Source: Achromobacter pulmonis
GTDB lineage: Bacteria; Pseudomonadota; Gammaproteobacteria; Burkholderiales; Burkholderiaceae_B
Direction: 5' to 3'
NCBI RefSeq assembly: GCF_002885955.2
Contig: NZ_POQS01000003.1
Location: forward strand, 34,394-83,192
DNA: 48,799 nucleotides
A model generated the notes under the pieces. It was not told the DNA's origin. It ran no database searches and saw only the letters and a list, made by a program, of their open reading frames with translations. Every line of letters begins with the position of its first letter. Within the stretch, counting starts at the first letter, position 1. Of this stretch, positions 28,579 to 37,233 are shown in pieces. The position numbers and the translations under genes are program-made.

Positions 28579-30621
28579 CTACGCCGCCACCGTCACAGCC
28601 GTCGTCCCCGACGCCACCGTCAGCACCGTCTGCGACGCGACGGCGGGCAAGGCCGGCGCCTGCGTGCCGTCCAGCGGCTTGAGCTTGTGGAACACGCAGC
28701 GCAGTTCCGTCTCGGTCAGCGTCACCACCGCGAACCCTTGCGCGTCGGTGTCGATGTAGCGCAGCCAGTCGGCGTTGAACTGCTTCAAGGTGTCGTTGAA
28801 CGTGTTTCTGATTTCGCCCGCCGCCTCGCCGTAGATCAGCGGCCTGGCCGGCGCGAAGGCGGGATCGGTGTCGACCACGTTCTTGAAATAGCTGAAGAAG
28901 GAATTGCTGGAGATGCCGGCCGTCACCAGGTCCACCATCACGGGCCTGGGCGTCGCGGCGTCGTAGTCGTCCATGACGGGGCCGGCGAAGAAGGCGTGGA
29001 TGTCGCCCGTCAGCGCCACCAGGTTGCGCACGCCCTTGTCGCGCACGAAGGCCATCATGTCCTTGCGCTCGGCGTTGTAGCCATCCCACTGGTCCGCGTT
29101 CAGCAGGTATTCGTCCAGCAGCAGCGAAGGCGGCAGCTGCGCGTCCAGCAGGGGCTTGATCTGCGCGGCGAAGGCCGCAAGCGGAATGCCCGCCTGCGCG
29201 TCCAGCAGCGCGGACAAGGCGGGATACGCGGTGACGGGGCTGCCGCTGGCGTGGTCGGCATCCTTCAAATCCTGCGCCAGCGCGGCCGCCATGAACGGCG
29301 CCAGCGGCGCCAGCGCCGGTTGCGCCGCCGCCAGGCCCTGCGCCAGCAGGCCGGCCACGGCCTGCGCGCCGTTGAACTGCATGCGCAGCAGCGAGACTTC
29401 GTTGCCCCACAGATTCCAGGACGTGGTGCTGGCGGCCAGCTGCGCCTTCCACCAGTTGCGCTGCGTGTCGCCCAGGATGGACACCGGCGTCAGCTGGCCG
29501 CCGGCGCTCGCCAGCTTCATCGCCTCGACCTGCGACAGCAGGCGCTTGGGCACGAAGTAGCGGCTGCCGATCTCGCTGCCTGCCTGCTGCTCGGGGATCA
29601 CGTGGTCGGCGCGGTACAGGCGTTCGTCCGTCATCAGCAGCGTGGCCAGGCTGCCGAAGCGGAATGCGCGATAGATCTGGATGTTCTGGAACGACGGATT
29701 GGCCGGGTCCAGCGACACGTCGGCCGGCATGAACTCGAACCAGGCCTGGCTGGCGCCGCGGCGGCGCGCCGTGCCGGGCGTTTCGTCGTCCACGGTTTCG
29801 TAGGTCTGGCGGTCCTGCCAGCAGTCATCCGAGAATTCGTGATCGTCCCAGATGGCGATGACCGGAAAGCGCGCGTGCAGGGCCTGCAGGCGCGGGTCCG
29901 AACGGTAGCTGCGGTACAGGCTGCGATAGTCGGCCAGCGTCGTCGCGTAGAACGCGCCATCGGCCCGCGCCGTGCCGTCGGGCAGCGACAGCGGCGCATG
30001 CGCGTTTTCCACGCCGCCGGCCTGGAAGCCCGCCTTCACGGTTTCGTAGACGTAGTCGCCCAGGTGCACCACGAAGTCCAGGTCCTGCGCGGCCAGCTCG
30101 TCGAAGGCGGCCCAATGGTTCACGCTCCAGTCCTGACACGAAATGAAGGCGAACTTCAGTTGCGCCACCGCGGCGTTTTCCGCCGGCGCGGTGCGCGTGC
30201 GGCCGACGGGGCTGGTGCTGGCGCCCGCCACGAAGCGGTAGTAGTAGTTGCTGCCGGCGTCCAGGCCCGTGACCTTGTGGCGCACGGTGTGGTCCCAGTC
30301 GGGCTCGGCGCTGACGGCGGCATCGACCAGCAGCTGGGTGAAGGTCTCGTCGCGGGCCAGCTGCACGCGCACGGCGACGGCCGCGCCGTCATCGCCGATC
30401 ACGCGGGTCCACAGGACGATGCTGTCGGGCCGCGGATCGCCCGAGGCGACGCCTTGCGGGTACTGGAAGCGCCGCGCCGGCGGCTCGCCGCCGCCGCCGT
30501 TGCCGTTGTCTACGTTGCTGTCGTCGCCGTCATCGTCATCGCTGTTGCAGCCGGCCAGGCCGGCGGTGGCGGCGGAGACGGTCAGGAAGCTGCCCCATTT
30601 AAGGAATTTTCTACGGTCCAT
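28579..30621 (-). CDS. PhoD-type alkaline phosphatase / phosphodiesterase
   Basis: A 680-residue metallophosphatase. The N-terminus MDRRKFLKWGSF is a Tat twin-arginine signal and is followed by GLAGC, a possible lipobox, then an aspartate-rich linker. Domain blocks are GVASGDPRPDSIVLWTRV (PhoD N-terminal domain), VVHLGDYVYE, AIWDDHEFSDD and ALTGDIHAFFAG, which carry metal-binding aspartates and histidines. PhoD enzymes hydrolyse phosphate mono- and diesters outside the cytoplasm. I chose ATG 30619-30621 rather than TTG 30630 because it is directly before the RR motif. No Pho box was recognised by eye. Confidence 0.92.
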   Translation of the reverse strand: MDRRKFLKWGSFLTVSAATAGLAGCNSDDDDGDDSNVDNGNGGGGEPPARRFQYPQGVASGDPRPDSIVLWTRVIGDDGAAVAVRVQLARDETFTQLLVDAAVSAEPDWDHTVRHKVTGLDAGSNYYYRFVAGASTSPVGRTRTAPAENAAVAQLKFAFISCQDWSVNHWAAFDELAAQDLDFVVHLGDYVYETVKAGFQAGGVENAHAPLSLPDGTARADGAFYATTLADYRSLYRSYRSDPRLQALHARFPVIAIWDDHEFSDDCWQDRQTYETVDDETPGTARRRGASQAWFEFMPADVSLDPANPSFQNIQIYRAFRFGSLATLLMTDERLYRADHVIPEQQAGSEIGSRYFVPKRLLSQVEAMKLASAGGQLTPVSILGDTQRNWWKAQLAASTTSWNLWGNEVSLLRMQFNGAQAVAGLLAQGLAAAQPALAPLAPFMAAALAQDLKDADHASGSPVTAYPALSALLDAQAGIPLAAFAAQIKPLLDAQLPPSLLLDEYLLNADQWDGYNAERKDMMAFVRDKGVRNLVALTGDIHAFFAGPVMDDYDAATPRPVMVDLVTAGISSNSFFSYFKNVVDTDPAFAPARPLIYGEAAGEIRNTFNDTLKQFNADWLRYIDTDAQGFAVVTLTETELRCVFHKLKPLDGTQAPALPAVASQTVLTVASGTTAVTVAA

Positions 30622-30735
30622 GTCGAGCAATGCCCAAGGTAAGGCGGCGCCGGCGCGCGGCGCCGGGTTGGCGGAGGTGGCGCCGGTATTAGCGCACCAG
30701 GGCGTTGCATGGCGGTGACAGGACGGCGTGGCCGG

Positions 30736-32310
30736 CTACTTGCGGGTCCAGCGCCCGAAGCCGTTGTCGTCGTAGAACTTGATCTGAAAGCCTGGGGCCT
30801 GGCCGGCAACGAGCTTGAACTCGATGGACGCCAGCGAGTCGACCAGCTCGGCCTCGCCGGCGGGGGCGAAGGCGAAAGTGTCGCCGTTCCAGTGCCGCAG
30901 CGGGAAACGCATGTCCTTTGGTCCCAGCGTCAGGGTCAGGGCGCCATCGGCCTCCTGGATCTCGGCGGGGCCGTAGTAGGCGTTGTCGTAGCGGCCCGTG
31001 TACTGGCGCAGCGGCTGGGGCGGCGCAGGCGGCACGGGCCTGGCCTGCCTCGACAGGTCGGCCTGCGGCTCGAAAAAGCCGAGCATGGCGCCATGATAGG
31101 CCGCGTACCAGTCGCGCGTGGACCGGCCGTACAAGGCTGTATCGATGAATGTGGCGGCGACGGACTCGGCCGCGCCCACCGGCGCGCCATTGGTCAACAC
31201 CACGATGCCGATCCCGGCCGAGGGCACGATTCTGAACGAGGTTCCCGTGCCCATCAGGAATGCGCCCGAATGCCCCATGGAAGGACGCCCGCCCGGCTCG
31301 GTATTGACGTTGAAGCCATAGCCATAAAAGCCCGATCGCGCATCCAGGTCGTGGGCGGGCGCGCTCACTGCCTGGGTGGACAGCGCGGGAAGCAGCGCGC
31401 CCGCAGCGATCATCGGCTTGCCCTGATAAACGCCATCGGCCAGCAGCAGTTTCAGCCACTGCGCCAGATCGACGACCGTGGACGATACGCCGCCGGCGGG
31501 CGCCTGCTGGTCGGCGTCGCGCTGGCCCGCTGGAACGAAGACGCCTTTCTGGTAGGCGTGCAGCACGGCGCGATTGGCGCGTGCTTGGAAATCGCCATAG
31601 CGGTAGCTGGTGGCATGCATGCCCAAGGGCTTGAACAGCGTGTCCTCGGCCAGCGCTTCCCATGGGCGGCCCGCCGCCCTGGCCACCGCCTGCGCGCCTA
31701 TCGTGGTGCTGAAGTTGGCGTAGTGATAGGACGCACGGAAGGCGTCCAGCGGCAACAGGCGCAGCCGGGCCAGGACCTCGCTGCGTTTGAATCCCAGGTC
31801 TTCCAGGTCGTCGCCTGCCGTGCCGGGCAGCCCGGAGCGGTGCGCATAGAAATCGCCTATCGTGGCGTGCTCGGACACATAGGCGTCGCTCAGGCGGAAG
31901 TCCGGCAGATGCCGCAGGACCGGATCGTCCCACGCGACCGTGCCCCTGGAGACTTCGATCGCCGCCACCGTCGCCGACAAGGACTTCGAGATCGAGGCGA
32001 TCTGGAACACCGTCTGCGCGTCCACGGGCGCGTTCCTGCCCGACTCGCGCGTGCCGTAGCCTTGCGCGAACACCGTCTCGCCGTCGATCACCACGGCCAC
32101 CGCCATGCCCGGCACGCGGCTGCGCGTCATGATGTCCTGAACGATCTTCGGCAGCTCCCGGACGGCGCGCTCCCTGCTGCCGTCCGGGATGGCGACGGCG
32201 TCTGCCGGCGGGCTGGACGCTCGGTCGATGGCCACCGTCTGCGACCATGCGGCCGTGGCGCCGCCCAGCGCAAGCATGCATGCGGCGGCGATGAGTGCTT
32301 TTCCGTTCAT
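30736..32310 (-). CDS. Secreted class C beta-lactamase-fold serine hydrolase
   Basis: A 524-residue exported protein with signal peptide ALIAAACMLALGGATAAWSQ. The serine-lysine pair is in QIASISKSLSATV (SxxK), the YxN motif in YHYANFSTTIG, and the third motif in SMGHSGAFLMGTG. A C-terminal beta-rich extension of about 100 residues follows. This architecture matches CubicO/class C-type peptidases and esterases rather than a true resistance enzyme, which is shorter. GAGGAC precedes ATG 32308-32310. The stop is about 115 bases before the phoD-like start; a GC-rich hairpin (CCGGCGC/GCGCCGG near 30650) lies between. Confidence 0.9.
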   Translation of the reverse strand: MNGKALIAAACMLALGGATAAWSQTVAIDRASSPPADAVAIPDGSRERAVRELPKIVQDIMTRSRVPGMAVAVVIDGETVFAQGYGTRESGRNAPVDAQTVFQIASISKSLSATVAAIEVSRGTVAWDDPVLRHLPDFRLSDAYVSEHATIGDFYAHRSGLPGTAGDDLEDLGFKRSEVLARLRLLPLDAFRASYHYANFSTTIGAQAVARAAGRPWEALAEDTLFKPLGMHATSYRYGDFQARANRAVLHAYQKGVFVPAGQRDADQQAPAGGVSSTVVDLAQWLKLLLADGVYQGKPMIAAGALLPALSTQAVSAPAHDLDARSGFYGYGFNVNTEPGGRPSMGHSGAFLMGTGTSFRIVPSAGIGIVVLTNGAPVGAAESVAATFIDTALYGRSTRDWYAAYHGAMLGFFEPQADLSRQARPVPPAPPQPLRQYTGRYDNAYYGPAEIQEADGALTLTLGPKDMRFPLRHWNGDTFAFAPAGEAELVDSLASIEFKLVAGQAPGFQIKFYDDNGFGRWTRK

Positions 32311-32505
32311 GGTGATGTCCTCGGGATCGGGATTCCGCTGGATGGGCGATGCGGGAAACGCCGCGCGTCCTGACCGTGCGAACGCGCCGTCGCTTGAGAA
32401 ATCATCCCAAGAATCCGTCGAGCCACCACCGGCGCAAGGACGAACCAACATGCCGGCATGACGAACCGCATGGACACGCAGACGTGCGGACACGAATCGC
32501 CGCGT

Positions 32506-33423
32506 TCAGATCCCCATGCGCTCACGCAGCTGCTTGCGGTAGGCGCGCGACACCGGCCATGCGCCGCCCACGGCGCGCATCCGGATCAGCCACTTGTCCA
32601 CGCTGCGGCGATCCACGTCCATGACGTGCAACGCATTCGCAATGGCGGTGCGGTGGACCCGGAAAAACCGCTGTTGCGGCAACAGGCTGGACCATACGCC
32701 CAGCGCCCGTGAATCGAGCACCATCGACCCGTCCTCCAGCCAGATCTCGCTGTAGTTTCCCGCGGACCGCACTCCCACGATCGCGTCGGGCCGCACGCCC
32801 CGCACCACGCCGCGCATGCGCAGATACACCACCGGCGCGGCGCCCTCGTGCAACGCCGCCCCTTTGGAAGCGCGCGCGTTCGAGTATCTGGCTTGTCCGA
32901 TCAGGTTGGCGCACTGGAACGTCGCCCCGATTTCCGCCGCGGACCAGGTCCGGTGCCTGACCGTCGTATCGAAACCGATGATCCCGTGGAGCTTCCCGTC
33001 GTGGAAAACCGGCACGCTGAGCACGCTCTTGTTCCCCTGGCGCTGAAACTCCAGCTGGATGGTCCGCGCCGTGCGCGGCATATCGTTTACGTCATGGATG
33101 GCCACGGCCTGGCCTTGCACCATGAACCGATGCAGCCACGCGATCAGCGTGGTCGGCACATCCTGCAGCTCGGCCACATACGGCTGCGTCCGGCATCGGC
33201 ACCATTCATGCGTATTGCGCAGCCGCAGCAGGTCGGGACGGTATTCGATCATCCATGCCCGGTCCGCGCCCGAAGACTCGCCCATATACGCCAGATGTTC
33301 CGAAATCGCATCGTCGACGGGATGCCGAAGCAGGCTCATCGCGCAGCGATAAGGCCAGTCCGATGGCGGACTGGTTTGCAGCACGGTCACCGCGTGCGTC
33401 GTGTACTGGCCAGCATCCTTCAC
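32506..33423 (-). CDS. GAF-LytTR transcriptional regulator
   Basis: About 305 residues. The N-terminal half is a GAF-like sensor domain (YMGESSGADRAWMIEYRPD, then LSVPVFHDGKLHGIIGFDTTVRHRTWSAAEI). The C-terminal third is a LytTR DNA-binding domain (IVGVRSAGNYSEIWLEDGS, then FFRVHRTAIANALHVMDVDRR). The start is uncertain. I prefer GTG 33421-33423, which has GGGGGAA about 8 bases upstream; a TTG at 33540 and an ATG at 33339 are alternatives. It is divergent from the Bug/GntR operon and may respond to a small ligand. No receiver domain is present. Confidence 0.75.
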   Translation of the reverse strand: MKDAGQYTTHAVTVLQTSPPSDWPYRCAMSLLRHPVDDAISEHLAYMGESSGADRAWMIEYRPDLLRLRNTHEWCRCRTQPYVAELQDVPTTLIAWLHRFMVQGQAVAIHDVNDMPRTARTIQLEFQRQGNKSVLSVPVFHDGKLHGIIGFDTTVRHRTWSAAEIGATFQCANLIGQARYSNARASKGAALHEGAAPVVYLRMRGVVRGVRPDAIVGVRSAGNYSEIWLEDGSMVLDSRALGVWSSLLPQQRFFRVHRTAIANALHVMDVDRRSVDKWLIRMRAVGGAWPVSRAYRKQLRERMGI

Positions 33424-33556
33424 TTGCGATTCCCCCGGCGGCCGGATCGAGCATCGTCCGTGCGCGGGAATTTTCGCCGTGGTGATCAGGAATGACAAGG
33501 TTTCGAGGCGGGAACGGATGACGCTTGCTTGCCTCCGCAAAACCAGCCACGTATAC

Positions 33557-33576
33557 TTGTATTAACATCAATACAA
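33557..33576. promoter_or_regulatory. Inverted repeat operator of the Bug-GntR operon
   Basis: TTGTATT and AATACAA are a perfect 7-base inverted repeat with a 6-base centre. It ends 18 bases before the Bug ATG, next to the ribosome-binding site, which suits a repressor site. The operon's own GntR/HutC regulator is the likely binder. Confidence 0.7.
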
Positions 33577-33594
33577 CATACCAGGAGACAACCC

Positions 33595-34542
33595 ATGCGC
33601 CGCTTCATATCCGGCTGCGTGCTCGCAGCTGTTTTCGCGTTCCCCGCCATGTCGCAGGAAGCCCCGATCCGCCTGATCGTCGGCGCGCCGCCCGGCGGGA
33701 CGACCGATACCGTCGCGCGCAACATCGGGCAGCGCATGGCGCAGGAGCTGAAGCGGACGGTGCTGGTCGAGAATCGTCCCGGCGCCGGCGGCAACATCGC
33801 GGCCGACTACGTGGCCAAGTCCAAGGCCGACGGCAGCACGCTGCTGGTCACGTTCACGAGTTTCTCGATCAACGCCTCCCTGTATCGCAATTTGCCGTTC
33901 GATCCGGTCAAGGATTTCAAGGCCATCAGCATGCTGGCCAACGTGCCCAGCGTGCTGGTGACGCGCAAGGACTTTCCCGCCAACGACATGCCCGCGTTCG
34001 TCAAGGAAGTGAAGGCGCATCCCGGCAAATACACGATGGCGATCGGCGCGCTCGGTTCGTCGCTGCACATGGCCGGCGAACGCATGAAGATGATGTCGGG
34101 CCTGGACATCCTGAACGTGCCGTACAAGGGCACCGCGCCGGCCATCACGGACCTGCTCGGCGGCCAGGTGGACATGATGGTCGCGAGTTCGCTGAACGCG
34201 TTGCCGCACATGAAGTCCGGCGCGCTCAAGGCGCTGGGCGTCACCAGCCCCAAGCCGCTGCCGCAGTTCCCCGACGTGCCGCCCATCGGCGACACGATCA
34301 AGGGCTTCGAATCCAATGCGTGGTTTGCGATGTTCGGCCCGGCCGGGCTGTCGCCCGAAGTTGTAAAGTCGCTGAACGCCGCCGCGCGCAAGGCAGTGGA
34401 TACGCCGGAGTTCCGGCGCCTGCTGGAGGGCGAAGCCGCCACGGCCGTGAGCAGCACGCCCGAGGAGCTCGACGCCTTCGTGCGCGAGGACATCGCGCGT
34501 TACGCTGAAATCGTCAAATTCACCGGCGCGACCATCGACTGA
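33595..34542 (+). CDS. Bug family (TTT) substrate-binding protein, first gene of a catabolic operon
   Basis: A 315-residue periplasmic binding protein. The signal peptide is FISGCVLAAVFAFPAMSQ. Family blocks are APIRLIVGAPPGGTTDTVARNIG, VLVENRPGAGGNIAADYVAKS, LNVPYKGTAPAITDLLGGQVDMMV and PDVPPIGDTIKGFESNAWFAMFGPAG. AGGAGA gives ATG 33595 clear preference over 33529. It is followed by a GntR regulator and three enzyme genes on the same strand with short gaps, so it probably binds the substrate that this operon degrades. Confidence 0.94.
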   Translation: MRRFISGCVLAAVFAFPAMSQEAPIRLIVGAPPGGTTDTVARNIGQRMAQELKRTVLVENRPGAGGNIAADYVAKSKADGSTLLVTFTSFSINASLYRNLPFDPVKDFKAISMLANVPSVLVTRKDFPANDMPAFVKEVKAHPGKYTMAIGALGSSLHMAGERMKMMSGLDILNVPYKGTAPAITDLLGGQVDMMVASSLNALPHMKSGALKALGVTSPKPLPQFPDVPPIGDTIKGFESNAWFAMFGPAGLSPEVVKSLNAAARKAVDTPEFRRLLEGEAATAVSSTPEELDAFVREDIARYAEIVKFTGATID

Positions 34543-34570
34543 GCGTCGCCTGGTCCGCCTTTTCCGGAGC

Positions 34571-35419
34571 ATGTCCGTGTCCAAGAATCCGCTTCCTCTG
34601 TATCACCAGGTCTATCTGTTGCTCAAGCAACGATTGGCGGGCGGCGGTTTTGCGGGAGGCGCGCCGATGCCGGGCGAGAATGCCCTGGCCGAGGAATACG
34701 GGGTCTCGCGCCTGACGATCCGGCGCTCGCTGGAGGCGCTGGAGGCCGACGGCCTGATCGAGCGCCGCCAGGGCCGCGGCACCTTCGCCGCCGACAGCAA
34801 GGGCTGGGTGGACGCGCCGCAGGCCGGGGCGGGCATGGAAGCGCTGATGCGGCATTTGTCGAACATGGGCATGCAGACACAGGTGCGGGTCGTGTCGCTT
34901 GCCGTCATGCCCGCGCCGGCGGCGGTGGCGGCGGCCATGGAACTCCCGTCCGGCGCTGCCGTGCAGCACGCGGTGCGCGTGCGTAGCTACGAGGACGCGC
35001 CGTTCTCGCACCTGGAGAGCTATGTGCCCGGCGACATCGGCGCGCGCATCCGCAAGGCCGATCTGAACAGCCGGCCGCTGCTGGCGATATTCCGGGAGCT
35101 GGGCGTGCGCGTGGCGCGGGCGCAGCAATCCATTTCGGCCGAACTGGCGAATCCGCAGATCGCCGCGGCGCTGGAAGTGCCGGTGGGTTCGGCGCTGCTG
35201 ACGCTGCGCCGGCTGGTGCGCGACGACGCCGGCCGGCCGGTGGAATGGCTGCTGGCGCGCTACCGCCCGGATCGCTACGAATACCGCATGGACATGCAGG
35301 CCCACGAGACCAAGGGCGAGCCGAACTGGCTGCCGGCCGGCGTGGGCGCGCCCGGCCCCGCGCCCCTGCCGGCGCGGCCGCGCGCGTCCAAGGCCGGGGC
35401 GCGGACGGCGCGGATCTGA
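34571..35419 (+). CDS. GntR family regulator, HutC/UTRA subfamily
   Basis: A 282-residue regulator. The N-terminal winged helix is LPLYHQVYLLLKQRLAGGGF, then LAEEYGVSRLTIRRSLEALEADGLIERRQGRGTF. The C-terminal UTRA ligand-binding domain runs from about residue 95 to 250 (VQHAVRVRSYEDAPFSHLESYVP, then WLLARYRPDRYEYRMDM). An acetyl- or carboxyl-bearing effector is usual for this subfamily. A proline/alanine/arginine tail follows. It lies 28 bases after the Bug gene and is expected to control the whole operon through the repeat at 33557-33576. Confidence 0.93.
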   Translation: MSVSKNPLPLYHQVYLLLKQRLAGGGFAGGAPMPGENALAEEYGVSRLTIRRSLEALEADGLIERRQGRGTFAADSKGWVDAPQAGAGMEALMRHLSNMGMQTQVRVVSLAVMPAPAAVAAAMELPSGAAVQHAVRVRSYEDAPFSHLESYVPGDIGARIRKADLNSRPLLAIFRELGVRVARAQQSISAELANPQIAAALEVPVGSALLTLRRLVRDDAGRPVEWLLARYRPDRYEYRMDMQAHETKGEPNWLPAGVGAPGPAPLPARPRASKAGARTARI

Positions 35420-35440
35420 CGCAGACACCAGGAAGCAATC

Positions 35441-36712
35441 ATGCCTGAGCAAACCCTGGCCCAGAAGCTGCTGGCGGCAGCCAGCGGCCGCGACACGGTC
35501 GCGGTGGGCGAAATCGTCACCTGCCGGGTCGACCTGGCGATGTTCCATGATTCCAGCGGTCCGCGCCGCCTCAAACCCATGCTCGAATCGCTGGGCACGG
35601 GGCTGTGGGATCGCGACAAGGTGGTGCTGGTGATGGACCACTACGTGCCGGAGTCGGACGACGAGTCGCGCCGCATCGTGCGCATCGCGCGCGACTGGGC
35701 GCGCGAACAGGCGCTGCCGCACGTCTACGATTCCATCGGCATCTGCCACGTGGTGGTGCCCGCGCACGGCCACATCCGCCCCGGCATGTTCTGTGTGGGA
35801 GGCGACTCGCACTCGCCCACCGGCGGCGCGTTCGGCGCATACATGTTCGGCGTGGGCAGCACCGAGATGCTGGGCGTGGTGGCCAGCGGCGAGATCTGGG
35901 TGCAGGTGCCGCAGACGATCGCCATGCAATGGGACGGGCGGCTCGCCAGGGGCGTCACGGCCAAGGACATGGCGCTTGCCATGATCGGCCGTTTCGGCAT
36001 GAACGGCGGACGCTACCAGGCGGTCGAGTTCTGCGGCGAGGCCGTGCGCGCGCTGTCGATGCAGGAGCGCATGACGCTGTCGAACATGTCGGCCGAGCTG
36101 GGCTCGCAGGTGGGGCTGATCGCGCCCGACCGGGTCACGCTGGATTATCTGCACGCCGCCGGCGTGCCGCGCGCGCACGACATCGACTTGGCGCGCTGGC
36201 GCACCGATGCGGGCGCGGAAGTGGAAACGCACCGGTTCGACGCCGATGCGCTGGCGCCGCAGGTGGCGGCGCCGCACAGCCCCGCCAACGCCGCGCCGGC
36301 GGGCGATTATCCCGCCACGCCGATACAGGCGGCCTATATCGGCGCCTGTACCGGCGCCAAGCTCGAGGACCTGCGCGCCGCCGCCGAGGTGCTGCGCGGC
36401 CGCCGCCTGGCCGCCGGCGTGACGCTGATGGTGGCGCCCGCCAGCGCGCGCGACCAGCAGCGCGCGCAGGAAGAAGGCGTCATGGACGCGCTGCGGGACG
36501 CGGGGGCGCAAGTGCTGCCGAATTCCTGCGGCGCCTGCTCCGGCTATGGCGGGTCGATACCTGAAGGCGTCAACGTCATCTCGACCACGGCGCGCAATTT
36601 CAAGGGGCGCATGGGCGCCGAAACCGCCCGGGTGTTTCTCGCTTCGCCCTATTCCGTGGCGGCCGCCGCGCTTGCCGGCCGCATCATCGATCCCAGGGAG
36701 GTGCTGGCATGA
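35441..36712 (+). CDS. Aconitase-family hydro-lyase large subunit (LeuC/DmdA-like)
   Basis: A 423-residue iron-sulfur dehydratase large subunit. It has FCVGGDSHSPTGGAFGAYMFGVGSTEML with the first cluster cysteine region, AAYIGACTGAKLEDL (C at about 304) and PNSCGACSGYGGSIPEG (two Cys at about 363-366). This fits 3-isopropylmalate dehydratase, homoaconitase and 2,3-dimethylmalate dehydratase proteins. Context argues against leucine synthesis: no leuB or leuA is near, and a PEP-mutase-type lyase follows. The dehydratase of dimethylmalate in Eubacterium barkeri is the closest known analogue of the arrangement. Its stop overlaps the small subunit start. Confidence 0.9.
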   Translation: MPEQTLAQKLLAAASGRDTVAVGEIVTCRVDLAMFHDSSGPRRLKPMLESLGTGLWDRDKVVLVMDHYVPESDDESRRIVRIARDWAREQALPHVYDSIGICHVVVPAHGHIRPGMFCVGGDSHSPTGGAFGAYMFGVGSTEMLGVVASGEIWVQVPQTIAMQWDGRLARGVTAKDMALAMIGRFGMNGGRYQAVEFCGEAVRALSMQERMTLSNMSAELGSQVGLIAPDRVTLDYLHAAGVPRAHDIDLARWRTDAGAEVETHRFDADALAPQVAAPHSPANAAPAGDYPATPIQAAYIGACTGAKLEDLRAAAEVLRGRRLAAGVTLMVAPASARDQQRAQEEGVMDALRDAGAQVLPNSCGACSGYGGSIPEGVNVISTTARNFKGRMGAETARVFLASPYSVAAAALAGRIIDPREVLA

Positions 36713-37233
36713 CGACGCCCGCTACCCGTCATCGCGTCTGGCGCGTGGGCGACGACGTCGACACCGACCAGCTCGCGCCCGGCGCCTACATGAAATTCGG
36801 CATCGAGGAGATCGCGCGCCACTGCCTGCAGGGCGTGCGGCCCGAGTTCGCATCGAGCGTCAGGCCGGGCGACGTGCTGGTGGCCGGCAGCCATTTCGGC
36901 ATCGGCTCCTCGCGCGAGCAGGCGGCGGCCGCGCTCGTGCATCTGGGCGTGGCCGCGGTGATCGCGCCGAACTTCAACGGCCTGTATTTCCGCAATGCGT
37001 TCAACGTGGGCCTGATGCTCGTGACCTGCGAGCGCGCCGCCGAATTGCAGGAAGGCGAGTCCGTCACGCTCGATCTGCCGGGCCGGCGCGTGCTGCGAGC
37101 CGACGGCGATGCGCTGCCGTGCGCCGAAGTGCCGGGCTTTCTGCTCGACATGGTGCGCGCCGGCGGCTTGATGAATCTACTGAAGCGCCGGCTCGCCGAT
37201 GGCAGCCTGGCGCGCCATCCCCTGAGGGCATGA
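36709..37233 (+). CDS. Aconitase-family hydro-lyase small subunit (LeuD/DmdB-like)
   Basis: A 174-residue swivel-domain subunit. Key blocks are VGDDVDTDQLAPGAYMKFG, VLVAGSHFGIGSSREQAAAAL with the substrate-binding serine-arginine motif, and VAAVIAPNFNGLYFRNAFNVGL. ATGA overlaps join it to the large subunit gene upstream and to the lyase gene downstream, so all three are translationally coupled. It completes the active site of the large subunit. Confidence 0.92.
   Translation: MTTPATRHRVWRVGDDVDTDQLAPGAYMKFGIEEIARHCLQGVRPEFASSVRPGDVLVAGSHFGIGSSREQAAAALVHLGVAAVIAPNFNGLYFRNAFNVGLMLVTCERAAELQEGESVTLDLPGRRVLRADGDALPCAEVPGFLLDMVRAGGLMNLLKRRLADGSLARHPLRA

Noticed and set aside
28543..30642. Long plus-strand open frame opposite the phoD-like gene
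   Set aside because: The opposite strand has a Tat signal and conserved PhoD metal motifs. The plus frame is low-complexity with no motif.
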